NCBI RefSeq assembly: GCF_024746795.1 | Contig: NZ_CP080524.1 | Span: 5,930,001-5,994,000, forward strand | Length of the DNA: 64,000 bases | Direction: 5' to 3' | Source of the DNA: Mesorhizobium sp. AR10 | GTDB lineage: Bacteria; Pseudomonadota; Alphaproteobacteria; Rhizobiales; Rhizobiaceae | In this document: positions 46,908 through 54,754 of the stretch, in pieces | Layout of the letters: the number at the start of each line of letters is the position of its first letter | Numbering within the stretch: the first letter of the stretch is position 1 | The notes under the pieces: generated by a model | Database searches by the model: none | Told to the model about the DNA's origin: nothing | Seen by the model: the letters and a program-made list of their open reading frames with translations, nothing else | Made by a program: the position numbers and the translations under genes

Positions 46908-47693
46908 TTGACGAAACCCGGCATCCACTTTCTCGACGCGCGCGGACCAGAGGGCGTGCGCCTCTACGCTATCGGCGACGTGCACGGCCGGCTCGACCTG
47001 CTGGCCGCCATGCACCGCCGGATCGAGGCGGAGATCAAACAGGACCAGCCTTCCGACTGGCGCGTCATCCATCTCGGCGATTATGTCGACCGTGGGCCTG
47101 ATACCAAGGGCGTCATCGATTTCCTGATCGACGCGCATAAACGCGATCCGCGCCACCTGATGCTCGCCGGCAACCACGACATCGGCTTTCTCGACTTCCT
47201 CAAATCCCCCGATCCGGATGGACTTTTCATACGCTATGGCGGCATCCAGACGGCGCAATCTTATGGCGTAACGATTACCGGAGGCAGCGCCTGGTTTGGC
47301 AAGGCCGAGGCGGCTCTCCGGCAAGGACACGCAGCTCTGGTCGAGGCCGTGCCGCAGAGCCATGTCGACCTTCTGCGCTCGTTGCCGTTTTCACTGATTT
47401 TCGGAGATTTCTACTTCTGCCATGCCGGCATCAGACCCGGCATTCCATTGGAACAGCAGAGCCCGCAGGACCTGATCTGGATCCGCGACATCTTCCACAA
47501 CCATCCCGGCCTCTACCCGAAGATCATCGTGCATGGCCACACGCCGGTGCCCGATGCCGAAGTCATGGCCAATCGCGTCAATGTCGACACGCTCGCCTGG
47601 CAGTCGGGAAACCTCACCGCGCTCGTCGTGGACGGCGCGGAGAAACGTATCCTGAGGGTGCGGGCAGAGAGTTCTAACGAAGGGCTGCGGTGA
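46908..47693 (+). CDS. PPP-family metallophosphatase (serine/threonine-type)
   Basis: The 261-residue protein has the full metallophosphatase signature: GDVHGRLD near residue 24, GDYVDRG near 63, GNHD near 92 and FCHAGIRPG and HGHTP further on, which bind the two metals. It resembles bacterial PPP-type protein phosphatases and ApaH-like proteins. Substrate is unknown. Translation seems to start at TTG at 46908, behind a hairpin. It is downstream of lldD and may share its transcript. Confidence 0.88.
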   Translation: MTKPGIHFLDARGPEGVRLYAIGDVHGRLDLLAAMHRRIEAEIKQDQPSDWRVIHLGDYVDRGPDTKGVIDFLIDAHKRDPRHLMLAGNHDIGFLDFLKSPDPDGLFIRYGGIQTAQSYGVTITGGSAWFGKAEAALRQGHAALVEAVPQSHVDLLRSLPFSLIFGDFYFCHAGIRPGIPLEQQSPQDLIWIRDIFHNHPGLYPKIIVHGHTPVPDAEVMANRVNVDTLAWQSGNLTALVVDGAEKRILRVRAESSNEGLR

Positions 47694-47814
47694 CGCCGTA
47701 GCCGTCGACAGCCTGATGGTCGTTGGCTGCGTCGGCGGTATAGATGCCGAGGCCGCACACCACGATGGCAGACAGCATGACAAAGGACAAAAGCGCTGCT
47801 TTCACGGAGGTCAT
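47674..47814 (-). CDS. 46-residue exported or membrane peptide
   Basis: Read on the minus strand, MTSVKAALLSFVMLSAIVVCGLG is a typical signal peptide or membrane anchor, followed by IYTADAANDHQAVDGYG and ending in AALR before TAG. AAGAG lies just ahead of the ATG. The last 20 bases overlap the end of the convergent phosphatase gene. The signal-like start with lysine and the clean hydrophobic core make it better than chance. I know no family for it. Confidence 0.55.
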   Translation of the reverse strand: MTSVKAALLSFVMLSAIVVCGLGIYTADAANDHQAVDGYGVTAALR

Positions 47815-48085
47815 CTCTTGTTGAGCTTTCTGCATCTGTGCACGCGGCGGTTACCAATGGGTTGAAACGAAAAAAGCGTCTAAAAGTTTCGACGATTTGC
47901 GGCTTCTAGACATGTTCTGTATCGGCGGTGTGTCGCGCGGGTCACACAAAAGGTTCATCGCGGTTGCACGGAAGATGCAGAGCGCGTGCCTTCTAGGGTA
48001 GCGGGCGGACACAATCCAAGGACGAAACACGTTATCCCCGGTGGATTTCGCGCCGCGTGCCAAATTTACCACGCAGGGGGAACCG

Positions 48086-48784
48086 TCAGATCGTCGCCAC
48101 CCAGGCGCGGGCGATGGCCAGGCCGGCGGCATCGGCTTCCGGCCCGTTGCGGGCCATTTCTCCGTCGAGCCGGTCGCTCCAGTCGGGATGCCGCTCGGCG
48201 ATCAGCGGTGCGAAGGACGTGCTCCAGTCGCGGACCATCGGTCGGTCGGCTTCGAAATGGAACTGGAAGCCATAAATGGCGCGGCCAACGCGGAACGCCT
48301 GGTTCTCGGCAACTTCGTTGCCGGCCAGCCGCACCGCGCTTTCGGGCAGCGCAAACGTGTCGTCGTGCCACTGGAAGATGGGGAATTTTTCAGGGAGTGC
48401 CGCGAGCACCGGATCGGCCTTGGCATCCGGCGTCAGCGACACGCCGCACCAGCCGAATTCGTTGGCGCCGCCGATCCGGTTCTCGCCACCGAAGGCGCGG
48501 GCGACCAACTGGCCGCCAAGGCAGATGCCAAGCACGGCGCGATCCTTGTCGGCGAAATCGCGGGTCAATTCGAGCAGCGCGGGAAAATAGGGATAGTCGT
48601 CGTCAGCCAGCGCGTTCTGCCCGCCGCCAAGCACCACCATGGCGTCATGCTGGGTGGCATCTTCCGGCAAGGCGTCACCCTGGTAAGGCCGGCGCAGGTC
48701 GAGATCGGCGCCCGCCTCGGCAAGGGCGGCACCGACCTGACCAAGGCCAGTATTGTCGTAGTTCTGAACCACCAGCACCCGCAT
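48086..48784 (-). CDS. Type 1 glutamine amidotransferase (GMP synthase-like domain)
   Basis: The 232-residue protein begins MRVLVVQNYDNTGLG behind AGCAGG. A much longer in-frame upstream reading overlaps the opposite gene and is rejected. GICLGGQL near residue 88 holds the nucleophile Cys, and FQFHFEAD near residue 170 the catalytic His and Glu. It hydrolyses glutamine for an unknown acceptor, or acts on gamma-glutamyl compounds. Stand-alone members of this group are common and unassigned. Its start overlaps no other accepted gene. Confidence 0.88.
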   Translation of the reverse strand: MRVLVVQNYDNTGLGQVGAALAEAGADLDLRRPYQGDALPEDATQHDAMVVLGGGQNALADDDYPYFPALLELTRDFADKDRAVLGICLGGQLVARAFGGENRIGGANEFGWCGVSLTPDAKADPVLAALPEKFPIFQWHDDTFALPESAVRLAGNEVAENQAFRVGRAIYGFQFHFEADRPMVRDWSTSFAPLIAERHPDWSDRLDGEMARNGPEADAAGLAIARAWVATI

Positions 48785-48860
48785 GAAAAAACCTGCTGAC
48801 ATCAAAATGATGCGACGAGCGATATCATGTCGCCAGCCTTGCAGCCAAGAAGGAGCACCT

Positions 48861-49523
48861 ATGCCACTGCAGAACCGGGTCGATCCATTCGGCGCCGTCC
48901 ACGCCGTGCCCGAACGCGGCCTGTTCACCGGCAATCGTGGCATCATCCACGATCCCGATACAAAGACGCTGTTGAGGAAGCGCTGGGCGCTGCAGGCGTG
49001 GATCATCTGCGTCTGCAAATTCCGCAATGTGCGGCGCGAGCCGATGGGTCGCAACCGGCAAAGCGACGACCAATTGGGTGGCAAACCCGGCTGGACCGAG
49101 CTGTTTTTCCTCGACGAGGTGACGGCGCTTGCCGCCGGGCATCGGCCCTGCTTCTTCTGCCAGCGCGCACGGGCTATGGATTTCGTCCGGCGCTTCGGTG
49201 AGGCCTTCGGCATAGCCGAGCCGCGCGCGCCGCAGGTCGATAAGCGGCTGCACAAGGAGCGGCTGGCCTCGGGTGGCCGCCCGCCGATGCTGGCTGCGGA
49301 AGAGCTTGCCGGGTTGCCGGACGGCACCATGATCGCGGATGGGGGCAACGCCTACGCCTTGCGCGGCGGCCGGACACTGCGATGGTCGTTTGCGGGCTAT
49401 AGTGATGCGACAAGGTTCGACGACCTTGCCGCCCGTCCGCTTTGCGTGCTTACACCAGCGACCACTGTCTCCGTGCTGAGGCAAGGCTATCAACCCGTGT
49501 GGTCCGCGACGGCCGAGGCTTGA
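48861..49523 (+). CDS. Conserved-looking protein of unknown function with a CxxC pair
   Basis: The 220-residue protein begins [20 protein letters not shown] behind AAGGAGCACCT. A central part reads [16 protein letters not shown] near residue 95, a possible zinc-binding CxxC, and a [10 protein letters not shown] segment stands before it. The C-terminal half has [21 protein letters not shown] and a closing [15 protein letters not shown]. Codon use is that of a normal gene. I do not recognise a named family. It is divergent from the amidotransferase and 31 bases before rsmE. Confidence 0.75.
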   Translation: MPLQNRVDPFGAVHAVPERGLFTGNRGIIHDPDTKTLLRKRWALQAWIICVCKFRNVRREPMGRNRQSDDQLGGKPGWTELFFLDEVTALAAGHRPCFFCQRARAMDFVRRFGEAFGIAEPRAPQVDKRLHKERLASGGRPPMLAAEELAGLPDGTMIADGGNAYALRGGRTLRWSFAGYSDATRFDDLAARPLCVLTPATTVSVLRQGYQPVWSATAEA

Positions 49524-49554
49524 CGCCAAGGGCCGGCTCGCCCATTCCTCGGCG

Positions 49555-50289
49555 ATGCGCGCCAATTACAAGATGCAGCGGCTGTTCGTGCCGGATGATC
49601 TCGGGCCAGACATCGAGTTCGATGCCGCCCAGCAGCAGAGCCACTATCTCTTGCATGTGCTGCGGCTCGGCGAAGGCGCCGAAATCCTTTTGTTCAATGG
49701 CCGCGACGGCGAATGGTCGGCGGCAATCGCCGGGAAAAACAAGAAGGCGGTGCGGCTGAAGGTGCTGGCATTACAGCGGCAGCAACCGCCGCTGCCCGAC
49801 CTCGTCTACTGCTTCGCACCGCTGAAGCAGGGGCGGCTCGACTATCTCATGCAAAAGGCGGTCGAGATGGGTGCTGGCATCCTGCAGCCGGTGATCACCC
49901 AGCACACACAGGTAGCAAAACCCGGCATCGATCGTCTGCGTGCCAATGTCGTCGAGGCGGCCGAGCAATGCGGCATACTGGCGGTGCCGAAGGTGCGCGA
50001 GGCGGAAAAGTTCGAACGGCTGCTGGCCGGCTGGGACAAGGAGCGGCGGCTGATCTTCTGCGACGAGGACGCCTCGACCAACAATCCCTTGCCCGCGCTG
50101 CAGGCGGTGCGGGAAAAGAAGCTCGGGCTTCTGGTCGGGCCGGAGGGCGGGTTTTCCGACGACGAGCGCAAGATGCTGAGGACGCTGCCCTTCGTCACCG
50201 CCATTCCGCTCGGGCCGCGGATCCTGCGTGCCGACACGGCGGCGGTGGCGGCACTGGCGGTGATGCAGGCGACGATTGGTGATTGGTGA
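49555..50289 (+). CDS. rsmE: 16S rRNA (uracil1498-N3)-methyltransferase
   Basis: The 244-residue protein is a SPOUT methyltransferase. The N-terminal PUA-like part ([16 protein letters not shown]) is followed by a knot domain with [13 protein letters not shown] near residue 196 and [19 protein letters not shown] near the end, as in RsmE. It methylates U1498 of 16S rRNA. The start could be the internal Met of YKMQRLF, but the upstream ATG matches usual lengths. It lies downstream of the unknown CxxC gene. Confidence 0.94.
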   Translation: MRANYKMQRLFVPDDLGPDIEFDAAQQQSHYLLHVLRLGEGAEILLFNGRDGEWSAAIAGKNKKAVRLKVLALQRQQPPLPDLVYCFAPLKQGRLDYLMQKAVEMGAGILQPVITQHTQVAKPGIDRLRANVVEAAEQCGILAVPKVREAEKFERLLAGWDKERRLIFCDEDASTNNPLPALQAVREKKLGLLVGPEGGFSDDERKMLRTLPFVTAIPLGPRILRADTAAVAALAVMQATIGDW

Positions 50290-50378
50290 TCAATTCCTGT
50301 TGAGCTGTGGCTCAGGATTTTTCGCTTGATCGGCTGCTGACATTTCGTCCATTTAGCGCCGGCGGTTGTTCCGCCGCC

Positions 50379-50481
50379 TACAGCGCCGCGCGTCCTTTTA
50401 GACGCGCATAGGACGCTGTAGCATTTTGGTTTGGCGCATGATCCTTTCCGAAAATCGATAACGATTTTCGGGGTCATGCGC
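50379..50481. repeat. Rhizobial double-hairpin intergenic repeat
   Basis: Two hairpins lie in tandem: TACAGCGCCGCGCGTCC with GACGCGCATAGGACGCTGTA, and GCGCATGATCCTTTCCG...CGGGGTCATGCGC around a CGATAACG centre. This two-part element is widespread between genes of Mesorhizobium and relatives. It ends just before the gshA ribosome site and so lies within the gshA leader or promoter. Confidence 0.8.
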
Positions 50482-50495
50482 GGGAGGGGCCTTTC

Positions 50496-51869
50496 ATGGC
50501 GCGCGACACTACCGATTTCCGGCCCATCGAAGGCGTCGACGAGCTTGTCGAGCACCTCGCCGAAGGCAACAAGCCGCGCGACAAATGGCGCATCGGCACC
50601 GAGCACGAGAAATTCCCCTTCTATATCGACGGCAACGCGCCAGTGCCCTATGGCGGTGAGCGCGGCATCCGCGCCATTCTCGAAGGCATGCAGGACAAAC
50701 TCGGCTGGGATCCGATCATCGATGACGGCCGCATCATTGGCCTGGTCGAGCCGACCGGCCAGGGCGCGATCTCACTTGAGCCCGGGGGCCAGTTCGAACT
50801 GTCCGGCGCGCCCCTGGAGAGCATCCACCAGACCTGCCGCGAGGGCAATGCGCATCTGGCGCAGGTGCGCGAGATCGCCGAGCCGATGGGCATCCGGTTC
50901 CTCGGCCTTGGCGGCAGCCCGAAATGGTCGTTGGCCGAGACGCCGAAAATGCCGAAGTCGCGCTACGAGATCATGACGCGCTACATGCCCAAGGTCGGAG
51001 CCAAAGGCCTCGACATGATGTATCGCACCTGCACCATCCAGGTGAATCTCGACTTCGAGAGCGAGGCGGACATGCGCCGCAAGATGCAGGTTTCGCTGAA
51101 GCTGCAGCCGCTGTCGACGGCGCTGTTTGCCAACTCGCCGTTCACCGACAGCCGGCCCAATGGGCTGCAGAGCTGGCGCGGCGACATCTGGCGCGACACC
51201 GACAATCAGCGCTCGGGTCTGCTCGAATTCTGCTTCTCGCCCGAGTTCGGCTTCGCCGACTATGTCGAATGGGCGCTCGACGTGCCGATGTACTTCGTCA
51301 TTCGCGACGGCCAGTATCACGACATGACGCACGTCACCTTCCGCCAGTTCATGGCGGGTGCGGCACGCAATGAGGTGCCGGACGGGCTGCCGACGATGGG
51401 CGACTGGGCCAACCATCTGTCGACGCTGTTCCCCGACGTCAGACTGAAGCGCTTCCTTGAAATGCGCGGCGCCGATGGCGGGCCGTGGCGGCGCATCTGC
51501 GCACTGCCGGCCTTCTGGGTCGGGCTGCTCTATGACGAGGCGGCGCTCGATGCAGCAGAGGCGCTGACCTCGAGCTGGACCTACAAGGAAGTGCTGGCGA
51601 TGCGCAACGCGGTGCCGGAACAGGGCATTTCCGCGCCTTTCCGCAACGGGACCCTGCGCGAAATAGCGCGCGACGTGCTGGTCATCTCACGCATGGGGCT
51701 GAAGAACCGCAACCGGAAGAACCGCGACGGCTACGACGAGACCTCGTTCCTCAACACGCTGGACGAGGTTGTCGCGCGCGGGACGACCAGCGCCGAAGAG
51801 ATGCTCTCCGCCTACCATACGCGCTGGGGCGGCTCGATCGAGCCGGTGTTCATGGAGTATGCGTACTAG
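50496..51869 (+). CDS. gshA: Glutamate-cysteine ligase
   Basis: The 457-residue protein is the plant/alphaproteobacterial type of glutamate-cysteine ligase: KWRIGTEHEKFPFY near residue 30, EPTGQGAISLEPGGQFELSG near residue 88 (as a region), and LGGSPKWSL and YMPKVGAKGLDMMYRTCT later. It makes gamma-glutamylcysteine, the first step to glutathione. GGGAGGGG lies ahead of the ATG. It stands as a single gene downstream of a repeat. Confidence 0.96.
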   Translation: MARDTTDFRPIEGVDELVEHLAEGNKPRDKWRIGTEHEKFPFYIDGNAPVPYGGERGIRAILEGMQDKLGWDPIIDDGRIIGLVEPTGQGAISLEPGGQFELSGAPLESIHQTCREGNAHLAQVREIAEPMGIRFLGLGGSPKWSLAETPKMPKSRYEIMTRYMPKVGAKGLDMMYRTCTIQVNLDFESEADMRRKMQVSLKLQPLSTALFANSPFTDSRPNGLQSWRGDIWRDTDNQRSGLLEFCFSPEFGFADYVEWALDVPMYFVIRDGQYHDMTHVTFRQFMAGAARNEVPDGLPTMGDWANHLSTLFPDVRLKRFLEMRGADGGPWRRICALPAFWVGLLYDEAALDAAEALTSSWTYKEVLAMRNAVPEQGISAPFRNGTLREIARDVLVISRMGLKNRNRKNRDGYDETSFLNTLDEVVARGTTSAEEMLSAYHTRWGGSIEPVFMEYAY

Positions 51870-51970
51870 CGTTTCGCTATCCGGTTGGCCGGCGGCTCGG
51901 GAAAAGCCGCTTCAATCGGTGACGGAAACGAACTAGGCTCTCCTACGAGGATTTTTCGGAGGAGAACCCA

Positions 51971-53005
51971 ATGCCTTCCTTGTTCGACATGCTGGCGCAA
52001 GCCCAGAACGGCAATGGCATGCAGGCGCTCGCCCAACAGTTCGGGCTTTCGCAGCAGCAGACGCAAGCGGCGGTCGAGGCGCTGCTGCCTGCCTTTTCAC
52101 AAGGGCTGCGGCGCAACACCGCCGATCCCTACGGGCTTGGCGCCTTCATGACGGCGATGGCGAGCGGCCAGCACGCCAAGTATTTCGAGGATGCAACCAG
52201 AGCCTTCTCGCCGCAGGGTCTCGACGAAGGCAATGGCATTCTGGGGCATCTGTTCGGCTCGAAGGATTTGTCGCGCGCCGTTGCCAGCCAGGCCGCACAG
52301 GCGACCGGGGTCAGCCAGCAGGTCTTGCAGCAGATGCTGCCCGCCATCGCCTCGATGATGATGGGCGGACTGTTCAAGCAGACCACCAATCAGATGCAAG
52401 CGGCGGGCGGCTTCGGCGCCGGCGGCAATCCGCTCGGCGAAATCATCGAGCAGATGATGCGGCAGGCAGGTGGAGACGCGCAAGCGCCGCAGCAGCGCCA
52501 GGCGCCGCAGCCTCAGAGCCCGATGGACAATCCGTTCGGCAAAGTGTTGCAGGACATGTTCGGCGGCGGTGCGCAGCAGCCGCAAAGCCAGCCGCAGCAG
52601 GCGCCCAATCCCTATGGCGAAAATCCGCTCGGCAAGGTGCTGCAGGATATGTTCGGCGGCGGTGGCCAACAGCCGCAAAGCCAGCCGCAGCAAACCCAGC
52701 CGCAACAGACACAGAGCCCGTATGGCGACAACCCGCTCGGCAAGATCTTCGAGGAGATGCTGCGGCAAGGCGGTGGTGGCGGATTCGGCGGTATGCCCGG
52801 CGGGCAGCCGGCGCCGGAGCAACCTCAGGCGCGCCAGCAGCGCCAGGCACCACAGCCGCAGACCACTCCGAGCGGCAGGCCCAAGAACCCGTTCGACGAT
52901 CTGTTCGGCAAGATGTTCGAGACCGGCGCCCAGCAGCGCGACGACTACCAGAAGGGCATGGAATCGATCTTCGACCAGTTCAAGAAGGGGATGGATCGGC
53001 GATAG
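51971..53005 (+). CDS. DUF937-like protein with internal NPxGKVLQDMFGGG repeats
   Basis: The 344-residue protein has an N-terminal DUF937-type region (QALAQQFGLSQQQTQAAVEALLPAF; VSQQVLQQMLPAIASMMMGGL). Its Gln/Pro-rich C-terminal half has near-copies of NPFGKVLQDMFGGG starting at about residues 186, 217 and 253, and a weaker NPFDDLFGKMFE near 305. The repeated segment plus QQPQSQPQQ spacers is about 31-36 residues long. GGAGGAG precedes the ATG. The function of the family is unknown. The repeats may bind a partner or each other. Confidence 0.85.
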   Translation: MPSLFDMLAQAQNGNGMQALAQQFGLSQQQTQAAVEALLPAFSQGLRRNTADPYGLGAFMTAMASGQHAKYFEDATRAFSPQGLDEGNGILGHLFGSKDLSRAVASQAAQATGVSQQVLQQMLPAIASMMMGGLFKQTTNQMQAAGGFGAGGNPLGEIIEQMMRQAGGDAQAPQQRQAPQPQSPMDNPFGKVLQDMFGGGAQQPQSQPQQAPNPYGENPLGKVLQDMFGGGGQQPQSQPQQTQPQQTQSPYGDNPLGKIFEEMLRQGGGGGFGGMPGGQPAPEQPQARQQRQAPQPQTTPSGRPKNPFDDLFGKMFETGAQQRDDYQKGMESIFDQFKKGMDRR

Positions 53006-53055
53006 CCTGACAAAGCGGCCAGCATCTAACTTCAGCGCCGGCCAAAAAAAGAAAA

Positions 53056-53078
53056 GCCCGGTCCTGGGAGGACCGGGC
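53056..53078 (-). terminator. Terminator for the DUF1127 gene
   Basis: GCCCGGTCC and GGACCGGGC form a 9-bp stem with a 5-base loop. On the minus strand it is followed by TTTTCTTTTTTT, a textbook terminator about 120 bases past the DUF1127 stop. It lies 51 bases after the DUF937 gene, which it may also serve weakly. Confidence 0.8.
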
Positions 53079-53195
53079 AATGTGCAGGCGAGCCGGCGGG
53101 GAACCGGCAGGGAGTGGGGAGCCTGCGATAGTCCTTGGTCGCGCCGAGCCTCAAAAAAGGTTCAACGCAGCCGAAAGGGCACGCAACCAGCGCGA

Positions 53196-53486
53196 TCAGG
53201 CCACCTTGCGGGCGAGATCCTCGATCGTCTCGGCGCGATCCGTCGCGATCGAACGCAACTTCACCGTCGGGTCGCGGCCGAACGGTACAGCGACGGCGAC
53301 GTGAAGGTCGGCGCGTGTCAGGCCGATATCGGCGAGTTCGGCGTCCGACATCTCGCCAAGGCGATAGAAGGCGCGGCGGTTTTTCCAGGCGCGGTAGACA
53401 TTGGAGACGGCATTGGCCACGCGCGTCGCAACGGCCGGACGCGAAGTGATGCGCGAGGTCTCGGTGGCGAAATCAAACGTGGTCAT
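53196..53486 (-). CDS. DUF1127 protein
   Basis: The 96-residue protein begins MTTFDFATETSRITSRP behind AAGGAGA. Ten upstream in-frame residues are rejected. YRAWKNRRAFYRLGEMSDAELADIGLTRADL near residues 34-64 (as a region) is the DUF1127 motif. Small DUF1127 proteins in alphaproteobacteria have been linked to phosphate, RNA turnover and stress regulation. This one carries a longer tail than the minimal 45-50 residue form. It is divergent from a LysR gene, which may regulate it. A CACATG-N4-CATGTG repeat lies between them (53569-53584). Confidence 0.9.
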   Translation of the reverse strand: MTTFDFATETSRITSRPAVATRVANAVSNVYRAWKNRRAFYRLGEMSDAELADIGLTRADLHVAVAVPFGRDPTVKLRSIATDRAETIEDLARKVA

Positions 53487-53670
53487 GTCGGTCTCCTTCA
53501 GACTCGAACGGGACAAAACCAGGCGATCGGCGCTGGCGCTGGCGACAGCGGCCGTTCCGGTCTCGATTCACATGCCTTCATGTGGACAATGCGAATTTGC
53601 CATCACGCGATTGATTAATCCAACGAATGTTTCTAATCTTTAGCATCAACTCTAGTGATGGATTGGACCG

Positions 53671-54627
53671 ATGAAAGCGCCGCTCGATCTCGATCAGTTG
53701 CAGACCTTCATCTCGATTGCCGACACCGGCAGCTTCACCCGCGCGGCCGAAGAGGTGCACCGGACCCAGTCGGCAGTGTCGATGCAGATGCGCCGGCTGG
53801 AGGAGCGGATCGGCAAGCCGCTGTTCGAGAAGGACGGGCGCACCAACAGGCTGACCGAGGAAGGCGACAAGCTGCTCTCCTACGCCAGACGGCTGCTCTA
53901 TCTCAACCGCGAAACCCTGGCCGCCTTCGATGACCGGCGCCTCGAAGGCACGATCCGCATCGGCACGCCGGACGATTATGCCGATCGCTTCCTGCCCGAG
54001 ATCATGGCGCGGTTCACGCGCTCCAATCCGCGTGTCGAACTGACCGTCATCTGCGAGCCGACGCCTGGGCTGGTCGAGCACATCAAGCGCGGCAATCTCG
54101 ACTTGGCGCTGGTCACCCACAACGACACGCGTGGCCAGTCGGAAGTGGTGCGGCGCGAACCGCTGCTGTGGGTCAGCTCGGCCAACCATACCACGCATGA
54201 GCAGGAAATTCTGCCGATGGCATTCGGCCGGCCGAACTGCATCTGGCGGCGCGCCGCGGTCGACGTGCTCGACCGGCAGGCTCGCGACTACCGCATCCTG
54301 TTCACCAGCTTTTCGGCGACGGTCATCACCGCCGCGGTGCTTTCCGGCCTGGCGATCTCGGTGCTGCCGGAGTGCGCGCTTCGGCCCGGCATGCGGGTGC
54401 TGGGCGAGGCCGACGGCTTCGGCGCCCTGCCCGACTGCCGGATCGGCATCATGCGCGGCCAGACCTCACGGCCGGAGATTGTCGACGCGCTTGCCCGTCA
54501 CATTTCGGAAAGCCTCGACAATATTTCCGTGCCGCTCGGCGAAGACACCGGAACATTCGACTTTGCCGCGCTCGCCTTCACGAAGATCAAGCGGACCAAG
54601 CCGAACCAGATTCTGCCCGGCTGGTAG
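53671..54627 (+). CDS. LysR-type transcriptional regulator
   Basis: The 318-residue protein has a LysR helix-turn-helix (FISIADTGSFTRAAEEVHRTQSAVSMQMRRLEE region, residues 13-45) and a periplasmic-binding-like effector domain with IRIGTPDDYADRFLP. The DDYA pattern is frequent in a subgroup of rhizobial LysR proteins with unknown ligands. It is divergent from the DUF1127 gene and ends at a strong terminator. Confidence 0.92.
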   Translation: MKAPLDLDQLQTFISIADTGSFTRAAEEVHRTQSAVSMQMRRLEERIGKPLFEKDGRTNRLTEEGDKLLSYARRLLYLNRETLAAFDDRRLEGTIRIGTPDDYADRFLPEIMARFTRSNPRVELTVICEPTPGLVEHIKRGNLDLALVTHNDTRGQSEVVRREPLLWVSSANHTTHEQEILPMAFGRPNCIWRRAAVDVLDRQARDYRILFTSFSATVITAAVLSGLAISVLPECALRPGMRVLGEADGFGALPDCRIGIMRGQTSRPEIVDALARHISESLDNISVPLGEDTGTFDFAALAFTKIKRTKPNQILPGW

Positions 54628-54645
54628 GACGGTTCTCACAATGCT

Positions 54646-54671
54646 CCAAAGCGCGTCGCGACGCGCTTTGG
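54646..54671 (+). terminator. Terminator after the LysR gene
   Basis: CCAAAGCGCGTCG and its complement form a perfect 26-base palindrome (13-bp arms with no extra loop), followed by TCTTTGTTTTT on the plus strand. It lies 19 bases past the LysR stop. Confidence 0.85.
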
Positions 54672-54754
54672 TCTTTGTTTTTATGCAGGTTGTTGTCCCA
54701 AAACGCTGCGCACCTTCGGGTCAAGCCCGAGGGCAGGCTTTTGGGCAACATGCG

